Source: an uncultured Luminiphilus sp. (GTDB lineage Bacteria > Pseudomonadota > Gammaproteobacteria > Pseudomonadales > Halieaceae). From it: a DNA stretch of 64,000 nucleotides. Shown piece by piece: positions 36,183 through 45,753 of this stretch (position 1 is its first letter; each line of letters starts with the position of its first letter). The notes beneath the pieces were generated by a model. It saw only the letters and a list, made by a program, of their open reading frames with translations, was not told the DNA's origin and searched no databases. Position numbers and translations under genes: made by a program. The stretch covers positions 248,001 to 312,000 of the forward strand of contig CALSMP010000001.1 in NCBI GenBank assembly GCA_943787485.1, written 5' to 3'.

Positions 36183-37385
36183 ATGAGTGAATCGAAAGCC
36201 GCTTTAAAAGAGTTTCAGACCGAGGTGCGGGCGTGGATGAAGGAGAATGTCCCCGCGCCACCCCCTTTCCTGCTGCCACTCAGTTTTTTGGAGGTGGGCA
36301 CCGAGCAGCAGTTGGATTTTCTGCGGGAATGGCAGCACAGGGTTTGGTCGGCGGGTTATCTGGGGATGCACTGGCCAAAGGAGTACGGCGGTCAGGGTGC
36401 CGACCCCGCCTATCAGGGCGTCGTCGATCGTGAATTGGGTGCCGCTAACGCCCCGATCATGTTCAACACCATAGGCTTGGGCTGGGTAGGCCCATTGTTG
36501 CTGGAAATGGGTACTGAGGACGAGAAAGCCAAGTACCTGAAGGCGATTCTTTCGGGCGAGGAAATCTGGTGTCAGGGTTTTTCAGAGCCTGATCACGGCT
36601 CGGACCTTGGCGCCGTTCAGACCCGTGCTGTTCGCGATGGCGATGAGTATGTCATTAATGGATCGAAGATTTGGACCACGATGGGCAACTACGCTGACCA
36701 CATGATCCTGTTGGCTCGAACGGACCCAACCGCCGAGCGCAAATACGACGGACTGTCGTTCTTTTTATCGCCTATGAAGATACCTGGGGTAGATGCGGTG
36801 CCTATCCGCAAGGTGACGGGAGAATATGGCTTTAATCAGGTGTTCTTTACCGACGCCCGTATTCCTGCGTCTACCCTGATGCTGGAAGAGGGCAAGGGCT
36901 GGCAGGTGGCGATGAAAACCCTTGAATACGAGCGGGGCGTTCAAGCGGGGCAGGGCACGAGTCACTGGGCGGTCTCAATACAAATCGATGATTTGATCGA
37001 TGACCTTCGCGGCTTTGAGCGCGACGGTGAGCCGCTGTTTCAGGATCCTTCGGTGAGGGACCAAGCGGTCACCCTCATTATGGAAGCCAAGGCGTTGGCG
37101 CTGTCCCAGCGTCGCATGCGGTTGTCCGGTCTCACGTCGGATTTTCCGATGGGTTTGCCCTTGTCTTCCAAATATCGCGGCACCGAATGGGCGCGCCGGA
37201 TGAAGTTGTTTGGTACCGCCATGCAGGGGGCGAGCAGTTCGCTCTATATGGGTGATGGCGATGCTTATCGCGGCGGCTTTTGGCAGCGCGCCTACTTTTC
37301 AAACTTTGGTATGACCATTGGGGGTGGCACCACCCAAGTGCAGGCCAACATTATCGCCGAGCATGTGCTTGGCTTGCCGAAGTAA
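36183..37385 (+). CDS. Acyl-CoA dehydrogenase family protein
   Basis: WCQGFSEPDHGSDLGAVQTRAVRDGDEYVINGSKIWTT; C-terminal GGGTTQVQANIIAEHVLGLP. Confidence 0.93.
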   Translation: MSESKAALKEFQTEVRAWMKENVPAPPPFLLPLSFLEVGTEQQLDFLREWQHRVWSAGYLGMHWPKEYGGQGADPAYQGVVDRELGAANAPIMFNTIGLGWVGPLLLEMGTEDEKAKYLKAILSGEEIWCQGFSEPDHGSDLGAVQTRAVRDGDEYVINGSKIWTTMGNYADHMILLARTDPTAERKYDGLSFFLSPMKIPGVDAVPIRKVTGEYGFNQVFFTDARIPASTLMLEEGKGWQVAMKTLEYERGVQAGQGTSHWAVSIQIDDLIDDLRGFERDGEPLFQDPSVRDQAVTLIMEAKALALSQRRMRLSGLTSDFPMGLPLSSKYRGTEWARRMKLFGTAMQGASSSLYMGDGDAYRGGFWQRAYFSNFGMTIGGGTTQVQANIIAEHVLGLPK

Positions 37386-37397
37386 GGGGAACGAGGG

Positions 37398-38519
37398 ATG
37401 TCGTCATTAGTTGGAAATGTAGCGCTTAACTTCAGTGAAGAGCAGTCCATGCTCCTCGATGTAGCTCGCGCGTTTGTCCGCGACAAAGCCCCTATCGATC
37501 GGGTCAGGGCGCAGCTTGAAACAGAGGCAGGTTACGATCAGGCCGTCTGGCAGGAGATGGTTGATCTCGGCTGGACAGGGATCGCCCTCCCCGAATCGGT
37601 GGGGGGCTCGGCGCTGGGTTTCTCCGCGGTGGTGCCGGTGATAGAGGCGCTCGGTCATGGACTGTTAGGGACGCCGTTGATGGATACGACCCTGGCTGGG
37701 CAACTTTTGCTGAGAGCGGGAGGTGCTGCGCAGGAGTCAGCGCTCGCGGCGATTGCAGAGGGCGAAATAGCCACGGTGGCATTCCTTGACGGGGCCGATT
37801 GGGGAGCCGATAACACGGGCGTCTCCTTGGATGATCAGGGTTGTTTGCAGGGCAGCAAGTCCTTTGTGGGCAGCGCTCAGGTCGCCTCGCGCTTTGTTGT
37901 GGTGGGAAACCAGGGGGGAGAGCCGTTGCTCGCGGTGGTTGCTCGCGATGCACTTTCCGATGATGCTTTGGTGGCCAATACCCTGATTGATCTCACCAAG
38001 CGTTCCGCCCGAATTGACTTTTCTGGCGTAAAGCCTGAGCAAGTGATAACGGGTGAAGCCGTTGTCGCGGCGCTACGCGACTACCGCCTGCTGGGTGCGC
38101 TGCTCGCCGCCGTCGAGGCAACCGGTGCCGGTGCGCGCTGTCTTGAGGTGATCGTGGATTATCTGAAAACCAGAAAGCAGTTTGGCAAACTGATTGGCTC
38201 CTATCAGGCGCTAAAGCACCCAACGGTCGATATCTATTGTGCGGTGGAGGACTCCCGCTCATTTTGCTATCACGCTGCCAGCATCATTGAAGAAGGTGGG
38301 CTCAGCGCTGATGCGGAGACCGCGTGCCGCATGGCGAAAACCTCAGCAGGAGATATGCTGGTTTTTGCCGGTGATCGAGCCGTTCAATTTCATGGTGGCA
38401 TTGGTTTCACCTGGGATTGCGACTCGACCTTGTTTATCCGGCGGGCTCAGTGGACACAACAGGTGTTCGGGGACGCAATCCATCATCGCAAACGCTTGGC
38501 GAGCTTACTGCTGGATTAG
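37398..38519 (+). CDS. Acyl-CoA dehydrogenase family protein
   Basis: MLDVARAFVRDKAP...GWTGIALPESVGG...YLKTRKQFGKLIGSYQALKH...FHGGIGFTWDCDSTLFIRRAQW. Confidence 0.92.
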   Translation: MSSLVGNVALNFSEEQSMLLDVARAFVRDKAPIDRVRAQLETEAGYDQAVWQEMVDLGWTGIALPESVGGSALGFSAVVPVIEALGHGLLGTPLMDTTLAGQLLLRAGGAAQESALAAIAEGEIATVAFLDGADWGADNTGVSLDDQGCLQGSKSFVGSAQVASRFVVVGNQGGEPLLAVVARDALSDDALVANTLIDLTKRSARIDFSGVKPEQVITGEAVVAALRDYRLLGALLAAVEATGAGARCLEVIVDYLKTRKQFGKLIGSYQALKHPTVDIYCAVEDSRSFCYHAASIIEEGGLSADAETACRMAKTSAGDMLVFAGDRAVQFHGGIGFTWDCDSTLFIRRAQWTQQVFGDAIHHRKRLASLLLD

Positions 38520-38577
38520 CGCCCCCTGTCTCTTTCAATGAGGAAGTCCGGCTCAGGGTTTCTTTCGTAGAGCACCC

Positions 38578-39951
38578 ATGACCAAAAAAACACCTATTCG
38601 CCGCGGCGCTATCGGCCGCGGTCTCGCGTTGTCTTTGGCTGGTGCCAGAGCAGGCAGTGCCTTTGCCATCGATGGCGCCTTGCGGCGTCTCCGTGGCGAC
38701 TCAGGCGTCGATGAGGATCGTTTGCAGCGAGAGGCCGATCGATTCGCGGATACCCTCGGCGAGCTCAAGGGAAGCTACGTCAAGATAGGCCAGTTACTGG
38801 CACTCTTGGGTGAGCACTTTTTGCCCGCACCTCTGACTCGAGCGCTGCACCGACTGGAATCTCAAACCCAGCCTTTGGACTGGTCTCACATCGAGCCAGT
38901 CCTGCAGAGCGCTATGGGCGCCGAGCTCGAGCAACTGAATATCGATCGGCAAGCTCTTGCGGCGGCGTCTCTCGCGCAGGTGCATCGTGCTAAGCACCGA
39001 CAAACCAAAAAAGACTTGGTCCTCAAAATTCAGTACCCGGATCTCGCTGCGGTACTGGATGAGGATTTTGCCGCGGTCGTGAGGATGCTCCGTTTGGCTC
39101 GATGGATACCGGCGAGTAAAGACTTTGATAGCTGGCTGCAGGTGCTTCATGAGCAGTTGATCCTCGAGGTCGACTACCCGAGAGAGCTGGCGTTGGCCCG
39201 AGAAATGGCTGAAGCCCTTGGGACTAATGCTCGGATGGCCGGTTTGGATGTCGAATTCCATGTGCCCGGCTATGACGCCGAGCTTAGTTCCTGTGATGTG
39301 CTTGTTATGGACTTTGTCCGCGGTAAGTTAGTGACAGATCCGTCGGTTGTCGCACTGAGTCAGAAACGTCGTGATCAATTGGGCAGGGCGATGCTCGAAC
39401 TGTTCTTCTTTGAGGTGTTTGATCTGGGCCTGATGCAGGCAGATCCCAATTTCGGTAACTATCTGATTGGTGACAAGGGCAAACGAATTACGCTGCTAGA
39501 TTTCGGCTCGTTTGTGCGCTTGTCAGAGGACACCCGCAGCGGGCTGGCTGACACCATTGCGGGGGGGCAGCAAAAGGACTGGGGCAGACTTGAGCGTGGA
39601 TTAACAAAGCTCGGTTGTATTGATACGGACAGCAGTGACCATGCACGCCGCACGTTTGTCGCCTTTGTTGAAAAATTGCTGGAGCCCCTACGACCGCCTG
39701 AGGAACTGCCATCGGAGCTGCTCAATGCTCGCGGTGTCTATCGTTGGGCTGATTCACAGCTGCTGAAACGCACAGGGCGTCATGTGGCGGGGTCGGTGGC
39801 AAGCCGGGATTTCTCTATCCCGCCGGGCAACTTCGCCTTAATGGCTCGCAAGTTGACAGGTGTTTTTACCTTTATTTCGGTGGTCGGCGCGGAATTTAAC
39901 GGCGTGGATATTGTCGATGACTGGCTACGCCGCTGGGGGTGTGCCGAATGA
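38578..39951 (+). CDS. ABC1/AarF/UbiB atypical kinase family protein
   Basis: KGSYVKIGQLLALLGEHFLP (KxGQ); AAASLAQVHRAKHR; DPNFGNYLIG; LLDFGSFVRL. Confidence 0.9.
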   Translation: MTKKTPIRRGAIGRGLALSLAGARAGSAFAIDGALRRLRGDSGVDEDRLQREADRFADTLGELKGSYVKIGQLLALLGEHFLPAPLTRALHRLESQTQPLDWSHIEPVLQSAMGAELEQLNIDRQALAAASLAQVHRAKHRQTKKDLVLKIQYPDLAAVLDEDFAAVVRMLRLARWIPASKDFDSWLQVLHEQLILEVDYPRELALAREMAEALGTNARMAGLDVEFHVPGYDAELSSCDVLVMDFVRGKLVTDPSVVALSQKRRDQLGRAMLELFFFEVFDLGLMQADPNFGNYLIGDKGKRITLLDFGSFVRLSEDTRSGLADTIAGGQQKDWGRLERGLTKLGCIDTDSSDHARRTFVAFVEKLLEPLRPPEELPSELLNARGVYRWADSQLLKRTGRHVAGSVASRDFSIPPGNFALMARKLTGVFTFISVVGAEFNGVDIVDDWLRRWGCAE

Positions 39952-41258
39952 GTGATCACTCCCGGTCAGTGCCCCGAGGTCGCGTGCGACGCTTCGGTAA
40001 GTTCGCCCGACTCGCCGGAGGTGTTGCCGGCAACATGCTGGCACAGGGTGCCAAGCAGGTCGCCTCGGGTCAGCGGCCAAGGGCAAGGGATTTGCTGCTG
40101 ACCCCGGCAAACGCTCGTCGGCTGACGCGCCAGCTGTCAGAGATGCGCGGTGCGGCGATGAAGCTGGGTCAAATTCTCTCTATGGATAGTGGTGATCTTC
40201 TGCCCAGAGAGCTTGCGGATATTCTGGCAACCCTTCGTAACGCGGCTTATGCCATGCCAAAGCGCCAGCTTGATGAGGTCCTCACCGAGGCCTTTGGCGT
40301 TGAACACCAGTTGGTTCTGATCGACTTTGAGCACAAACCTTTTGCAGCTGCATCGATAGGCCAGGTCCACCGCCTGCGGTCGGCTCGGGGTCAACCGGCC
40401 GTGCTCAAAATCCAGTACCCCGGTGTGCGCGAAAGTATCGACTCGGATGTCGACAATCTGGTGGCTCTTCTGAAGGTATCGGGTCTGCTGCCCAAACACA
40501 TGGATATCAGCCCTCTTCTCACAGAGGTGAAAGCACAGTTACACGAGGAGGCAGACTATAAGCAAGAAGCCAAGTATCTCCGTGCCTTTGTAAAAGGATT
40601 GGGAGATGACGAGCGATTTTTGTTGCCCCGCGTGATTCCCTCCCTTAGTGGTTCACGTGTTCTTGGGTTGACCTACGTCGATGGGATACCCATCGAAGAG
40701 GTTGCTGATGAGAATCAGGAAGAACGCGATCGGGTGATGTCGCTGCTTTTTGAACTCTTACTCATAGAACTTTTTGAACTTGGCTTAGTGCAGACCGATC
40801 CGAACTTTGCCAACTATCGTTACAACCCAGAGACTGGCCAGGTCGTTCTGTTGGATTTTGGTGCATCAAAATATTTTCCAGATACCTTTACTGTTGCTTA
40901 TCTGGATCTCTTAGCAAGTACTATCGAAGGAGATCGCCTAGGGATGGCCGCGGCAGCGGAAACGGCTGGGTACTCCCTTGGGTCCGAGGGCTCTCCTTAT
41001 AGAGAGGTTGTTCTGGATTTATTGGAGTTGGCCCTAGAGCCAATCAGCTGTGGTGAAGCCTACGACTTTGGGGAGTCAACCCTGCCTAGGCGTCTCGCGG
41101 ATATGGGCCAACAAATTCAAGGCCATAAGGAATACTGGGAAGTGCCACCCATGTATGCGGCATACATCCACAGAAAGATTGCCGGATTGTTTTTGCTGGC
41201 GAGTCGCCTGAAGGCGCGTGTCAACATCCATGAGCTTGTTTTGCCCTGGTTAGATTAA
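39948..41258 (+). CDS. ABC1/AarF/UbiB atypical kinase family protein, second adjacent copy
   Basis: MRGAAMKLGQILSMDSGDLLP (KxGQ); AAASIGQVHRL; VLKIQYPGV; DPNFANYRY; LLDFGASKYF. Confidence 0.92.
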   Translation: MSDHSRSVPRGRVRRFGKFARLAGGVAGNMLAQGAKQVASGQRPRARDLLLTPANARRLTRQLSEMRGAAMKLGQILSMDSGDLLPRELADILATLRNAAYAMPKRQLDEVLTEAFGVEHQLVLIDFEHKPFAAASIGQVHRLRSARGQPAVLKIQYPGVRESIDSDVDNLVALLKVSGLLPKHMDISPLLTEVKAQLHEEADYKQEAKYLRAFVKGLGDDERFLLPRVIPSLSGSRVLGLTYVDGIPIEEVADENQEERDRVMSLLFELLLIELFELGLVQTDPNFANYRYNPETGQVVLLDFGASKYFPDTFTVAYLDLLASTIEGDRLGMAAAAETAGYSLGSEGSPYREVVLDLLELALEPISCGEAYDFGESTLPRRLADMGQQIQGHKEYWEVPPMYAAYIHRKIAGLFLLASRLKARVNIHELVLPWLD

Positions 41259-42427
41259 CCGCCTTGTGGTAAGTGGTTTTTCAGAAATCGAACCATATTA
41301 CCGCCCATCACAGCGCGGATTTCAGCCTCTGAAAACTCGGCGTCGAGTAACCCTTGAGTCAGCTGCGCTATGTTGGCCGCATCAAAGGGCGCGCTGATTG
41401 CGCCATCCCAGTCTGATCCAAGGGCGATGTGTTCGAGGCCAAATCGGTCGATGCCGTAGCGGATTGCGCCGACTATTGAGTCAACGTCGTCGCCGCAGAT
41501 CGCGCCATCCCAGAAACCGACACCTATCAGGCCGCCGGCTGTGGTGATCAGTTCCATGGTGGCGTCAGAAATGTTGCGCGGGCTGGCGCAGTGACCCTGA
41601 AAGCCGGTATGACTCACGATAAGTGGCACCGGATGCCTTGCCAGAAGATCCTGCACCACCGCCTCGGATGAGTGGGCGACGTCGATCATGATGCCGAGTG
41701 CGATCATGCGGTCTACTGCCTGCTCGCCAAAGGATGTCAGCCCCTGATTACTCTCCCCATGAAGTGATCCGCCAAGGGCGTTATCGAAAAAGTGTTGCAG
41801 AGACATCATGCGAAAGCCTGCAGCATAAAGTCGATCCACGTTATCAACGTCGACGTCCAGTGCGTGGGACCCCTCTGTGCCAATGAGGGCGCCCACGATG
41901 GGCTCGCCGGCCGTTCGTCGGGCTAAAACGTTCTCAAGGTCGTCTTGATTCAATACCACCTGGAGATGAGGCGAATCGGCGGCTGCCTGAGTGATCCGAT
42001 CTGCTTGATACAGCGCCCGCTCGGCAAGTGATTCTCGCGTGGCGGCGGGCCAGCGCTGAATAAGCGCGAGGAGAGAAATATTGTCGAACGCCTCGCTTGA
42101 GTTCTCCTCATAGTTCTGACCCCGAGGTGATTTGGTAACCGTGGTGAACATTTGCAGTGTGATGTTGCCTTCCAGTAGCCGCTCAAGATCCACATGCCCC
42201 CGGTTGCTGCGTGACTCAATGGGTCGTTGCCACAAGGCGGTATCCGCGTGAAGGTCACCAATGACCAATGTTTTGTGCAGCGCCAGAGTTGTGCTATCCA
42301 CTGATGGCTGGCTGTCGACGGTTAAACGGTTCATCGATTGCTCGAACAGCGCGGGTCCTAGGCCGAACACCACGCTGACACCGATAAGTGAGAGTAGTCC
42401 CAAAGCGAAAAGGATGGTGCGGATCAT
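41255..42427 (-). CDS. Membrane dipeptidase (peptidase M19 / renal dipeptidase family)
   Basis: VIGDLHADT; LIGTEGSHAL; MIDVAHSSEAVVQDLL; IVSHTGFQGHCASPRNISD; IALGSDWDGAIS. Confidence 0.92.
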   Translation of the reverse strand: MIRTILFALGLLSLIGVSVVFGLGPALFEQSMNRLTVDSQPSVDSTTLALHKTLVIGDLHADTALWQRPIESRSNRGHVDLERLLEGNITLQMFTTVTKSPRGQNYEENSSEAFDNISLLALIQRWPAATRESLAERALYQADRITQAAADSPHLQVVLNQDDLENVLARRTAGEPIVGALIGTEGSHALDVDVDNVDRLYAAGFRMMSLQHFFDNALGGSLHGESNQGLTSFGEQAVDRMIALGIMIDVAHSSEAVVQDLLARHPVPLIVSHTGFQGHCASPRNISDATMELITTAGGLIGVGFWDGAICGDDVDSIVGAIRYGIDRFGLEHIALGSDWDGAISAPFDAANIAQLTQGLLDAEFSEAEIRAVMGGNMVRFLKNHLPQGG

Positions 42428-42575
42428 GGCGGCGAGCCTCCTGCGTTAGCAGCTCCCATCATGGTACCTTCGGCGTGGCGGATGCAAGTCAACCCAGGTC
42501 TGGCTTTGCAGCGAAGATCGTTATCCTAATAAGAGTCCGTCGATCCGCGCGCTGCGCCGCCACGTAAGTTCAGCT

Positions 42576-44096
42576 ATGACGCAACCCCGACTGATTCTGA
42601 TCCTGGCGGATCAGTTGAGCCCAGCCAACCCGGCTCTCGTGCTCGCCGACAAGGCCCGTGACGTGATTCTCCTTGCGGAGGTCGCCGAGGAGGCGCATTA
42701 CGTTCGTCACAATCGGCACAAGATCGTCCTGTTGTTTTCCGCCATGCGTCATTTTGCGAAGGATCTAGAGCGCGACGGTTTTTCGGTTCAATACCTGTCC
42801 TTTGATCGCGGCGTAGCGAGTCTCGAGGATGCCTGCCGCGTGGCACTCGACGCGACGGGCTGTGGCGAACTGCTTGTCTGTGAACCGGGGGAATATCGAC
42901 TCGCTTCAGCCATGGCAACCTGGAGCGGAGAGCTCGCTGTTCCCGTGCAGATTCTCGAAGACCGTCGATTTTTGGCGAGTCACGATCAGTTCCAGCAGTG
43001 GGCTGCCGGTCGGAAGCAACTGCGTATGGAGTATTTCTATCGCGACATGCGTCGCCAATACGGTGTGCTGCTGGACGGCGCGGAACCCTGCGGTGGCAAA
43101 TGGAATTACGACAGCGAGAACCGCGTAGGTTGGCGGGGGCAGTGCGAAATTCCCGAGCGGCCAGACCTTGTCCCAGACGCCATCACCAGCGAGGTAATAG
43201 CGCTTGTCGAGCGCGGGTTTCCCAGTAATCCCGGCGATTTGACGCAGTTTCGTCTCGCGGTAACCCGCGACGATGCGCAAGCCCAGTTCGATTGGTTTTG
43301 CAACTATGCGCTGGCCAACTTTGGGACTTACCAGGATGCCCTCGTGGAGGAGTCCCCCTGGGTGTTTCACAGCCTCATATCCATGTACTTGAACTGCGGT
43401 TTGTTGGAGCCGCTGGCGGTGTGCCAGCAGGTGGAGCAGGCGTGGCGCGACGAGCGTTGCTCGCTCGCAGCGGCCGAGGGTTTCATCCGCCAAATTCTGG
43501 GTTGGCGCGAGTACGTCCGAGGTATTTATTGGTTGCTCATGCCTGAGTATGCGACACGAAATACCTTTGATGCTCGCCGACCGTTACCGGACTTCTTTTG
43601 GACCGGTAACACCGATTTGCGCTGTCTGGAGCAAGCGATCAAGCAGTCGCTAGATTTGGGGTATGCGCATCACATTCAGCGACTGATGGTGATCGGTAAC
43701 TTTGCTTTGCTGGCAGGCTTGGATGTGGAGGCGGTGTGCGCCTGGTATCTCGCGGTGTACGTCGACGCCTACGAATGGGTTGAGCTGCCCAATACCGCGG
43801 GTATGGCTCTGCACGCTGACAACGGCGCCATGGCGAGCAAGCCCTATGCGGCCAGTGGCAAATACATCCAGAAGCAAGGTAATCATTGTAAGTCCTGCCG
43901 CTTTAACCCGGCCAAGACAACGGGAGAGGGTGCTTGCCCGTTCAACAGCTTGTATTGGCATTTCATTGATCGCCATGCCGATTACTTGGGCGGCAACGCG
44001 CGCATGGGGCTTATTCTGGCGAACTGGCGCAAAAGAGACGCCGCTGACAAAGCCTCAATCCGAGACTGGGCCGACGCTTTCCTCGCCGCGCTTTAG
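42576..44096 (+). CDS. Cryptochrome/photolyase family protein of the Fe-S (prokaryotic 6-4 photolyase, DPRP) type
   Basis: MTQPRLILILADQLSPANPAL; conserved Cys positions HCKSCRFNPAKTTGEGACPFNSLYWHFIDRH. Confidence 0.88.
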   Translation: MTQPRLILILADQLSPANPALVLADKARDVILLAEVAEEAHYVRHNRHKIVLLFSAMRHFAKDLERDGFSVQYLSFDRGVASLEDACRVALDATGCGELLVCEPGEYRLASAMATWSGELAVPVQILEDRRFLASHDQFQQWAAGRKQLRMEYFYRDMRRQYGVLLDGAEPCGGKWNYDSENRVGWRGQCEIPERPDLVPDAITSEVIALVERGFPSNPGDLTQFRLAVTRDDAQAQFDWFCNYALANFGTYQDALVEESPWVFHSLISMYLNCGLLEPLAVCQQVEQAWRDERCSLAAAEGFIRQILGWREYVRGIYWLLMPEYATRNTFDARRPLPDFFWTGNTDLRCLEQAIKQSLDLGYAHHIQRLMVIGNFALLAGLDVEAVCAWYLAVYVDAYEWVELPNTAGMALHADNGAMASKPYAASGKYIQKQGNHCKSCRFNPAKTTGEGACPFNSLYWHFIDRHADYLGGNARMGLILANWRKRDAADKASIRDWADAFLAAL

Positions 44097-44231
44097 CTTG
44101 TAGCGCTGGCTGCCACATTTTCGTGAGCAGTAGACTACCTCGTCCCAATTGTTTTTCCAGCGAGCGCGCCAGGCGAAGGGTCGCTCGCACACCGGACAAA
44201 CCTTGGTAGGCAGATCGCTTTTCTTACGCAT
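44055..44231 (-). CDS. DUF2256-like small zinc-ribbon protein (58 aa)
   Basis: MRKKSDLPTKVCPVCERPFAWRARWKNNWDEVVYCSRKCGSQRYKLKRGEE; two CxxC pairs; lies between two photolyase-family genes. Confidence 0.82.
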   Translation of the reverse strand: MRKKSDLPTKVCPVCERPFAWRARWKNNWDEVVYCSRKCGSQRYKLKRGEESVGPVSD

Positions 44232-45537
44232 CGCCAAGGTCTCGCTCGGTGATGGGCCAGTCCGCCGCGTCGGTGACGAAAGCCGGTTGTGGCGCTCGAT
44301 ACCCGTCCCATTTGCGGGTGAACAAACCGTCGGGGTCGTGCTGGGCGGCCTGCTTGTCGAGATTGAACTGACGGCCGCCTCTGGGGTCATGGCCCACCCC
44401 GGCGATGTATTGCCAATTGCCGTAGTTACTCCCAACGTCAAAGTCGATCAGGTGCTTTTCAAAGAAGGCGGCGCCAAACCGCCAGTCACCCTGCAGTTCG
44501 TGGATTAAGCAACTGGCCGCGATCTGCCGGCCGCGATTGCTCATCCAGCCGGTCGCCACAAGCTGGCGCATCAGAGCGTTAACCAGCGGGAAGTCGGTGT
44601 CCCCCGCGCACCAGCGGGCAAACTGCCGGGGTTCGAAGGGACTGAGTCGGGGCTTGCCCACAACCCCTCCGATGCGAAATAGCTTGGGGCCATCGACCAC
44701 TGCCCGCCAGTGGAAGAACTCGCGCCAGAGCAGCTCGAAATAGAGCCAGTAAGTGGATTCGTTGGCGATTTCCCGGCGCTCGAAATCAAAAATACGATGG
44801 GCGATGTGACGTACGGAGAGGTTGCCGTTGGCCAACCAGGGTGACAGCGTGCTCGAGCCGTCCAGACCATCGAGGCAGTTGCGCGTCTCTTTGTAGTCGA
44901 CAATCGATTTGTCGACGTCGATGAATTGTTGCAAGCGGCGCTCCCCGGCCCGTTTTCCACCGGGCAGCGGGAGTGCGGGATGGCGGCTATGAGGTGAGGG
45001 CGGAATGCTGTCGAACTCGGCCGCCGGCGGCGGAGGCAGCCGCTCTGGCGGTGCGAGGGGTGTTTTGACGGTGAGTTTCTCAACCTGACGGCGAAAGGGC
45101 GAAAAGACCCCGGGAATCTCCGCGAGTCCGAAGGGAAAATCCTCGGGTTGGAACAGGGTGTTGCCCCGATGGACAACCAGGGGAATGGTGAGCTTTTGCT
45201 CAAGAAACGCCAGCGTTTTGGCTTCATTTGACCCGTGGCAACGTGACAGACTGATCTCGGTGATGCCAAATCGCGCTACCAGATCCGGGAGCACCAACTC
45301 GGGTGAGCCCTCCAGCACCATCAGATTTTGCCCGAGAGCTTGGAGTTCCCGCTGCAGTTCGGTCAGGGACTCTCGAAGAAAACGGTCTCGCTGGGGCCCC
45401 AAGCCCACGGTGTTACACCAGGGCTTTGGCCTCGGCATCAAAAACACGCAGAGCAGGGAGTCCGCGGCCGCGTGACTCAAGAGCGCCGGATTGTCGTCTA
45501 ACCTGAGATCCTGCTGAAACCAGTGCAGATGCCGCAT
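44224..45537 (-). CDS. Cryptochrome DASH-type photolyase family protein
   Basis: WFQQDLRLDDNPALL; LIHELQGDWRFGAAFFEKHLIDFDVGSNYGNWQYIAGVGHDPRGGRQFNLDKQAAQHDPDG. Confidence 0.93.
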   Translation of the reverse strand: MRHLHWFQQDLRLDDNPALLSHAAADSLLCVFLMPRPKPWCNTVGLGPQRDRFLRESLTELQRELQALGQNLMVLEGSPELVLPDLVARFGITEISLSRCHGSNEAKTLAFLEQKLTIPLVVHRGNTLFQPEDFPFGLAEIPGVFSPFRRQVEKLTVKTPLAPPERLPPPPAAEFDSIPPSPHSRHPALPLPGGKRAGERRLQQFIDVDKSIVDYKETRNCLDGLDGSSTLSPWLANGNLSVRHIAHRIFDFERREIANESTYWLYFELLWREFFHWRAVVDGPKLFRIGGVVGKPRLSPFEPRQFARWCAGDTDFPLVNALMRQLVATGWMSNRGRQIAASCLIHELQGDWRFGAAFFEKHLIDFDVGSNYGNWQYIAGVGHDPRGGRQFNLDKQAAQHDPDGLFTRKWDGYRAPQPAFVTDAADWPITERDLGDA

Positions 45538-45617
45538 AAAACAAGGTGCTTGCTAGGGTGTAGGGCATGTACGGGATCTGAAGCGCGCCGGGTCACTGAC
45601 TGCATTGCAACAAAATA

Positions 45618-45661
45618 GTGTCATCGGAATTTCACGGCACTTTCATCGTATTTTCACATGA
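45618..45661 (+). promoter_or_regulatory. Candidate PhoB-binding (Pho box) array of four 11-bp-phased repeats
   Basis: GTGTCATCGGA ATTTCACGGCA CTTTCATCGTA TTTTCACATGA; T(G/T)TCA at 45619, 45630, 45641, 45652, spacing exactly 11 bp. Confidence 0.5.
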
Positions 45662-45753
45662 CCAAAAGGCATTTATCTCTTATTATTCTCGAAGCGCTCG
45701 CGAGAGCGATAATGGGTCCGTTTAACAACTCTTTTTCCCAGGAGTCTTTCATC

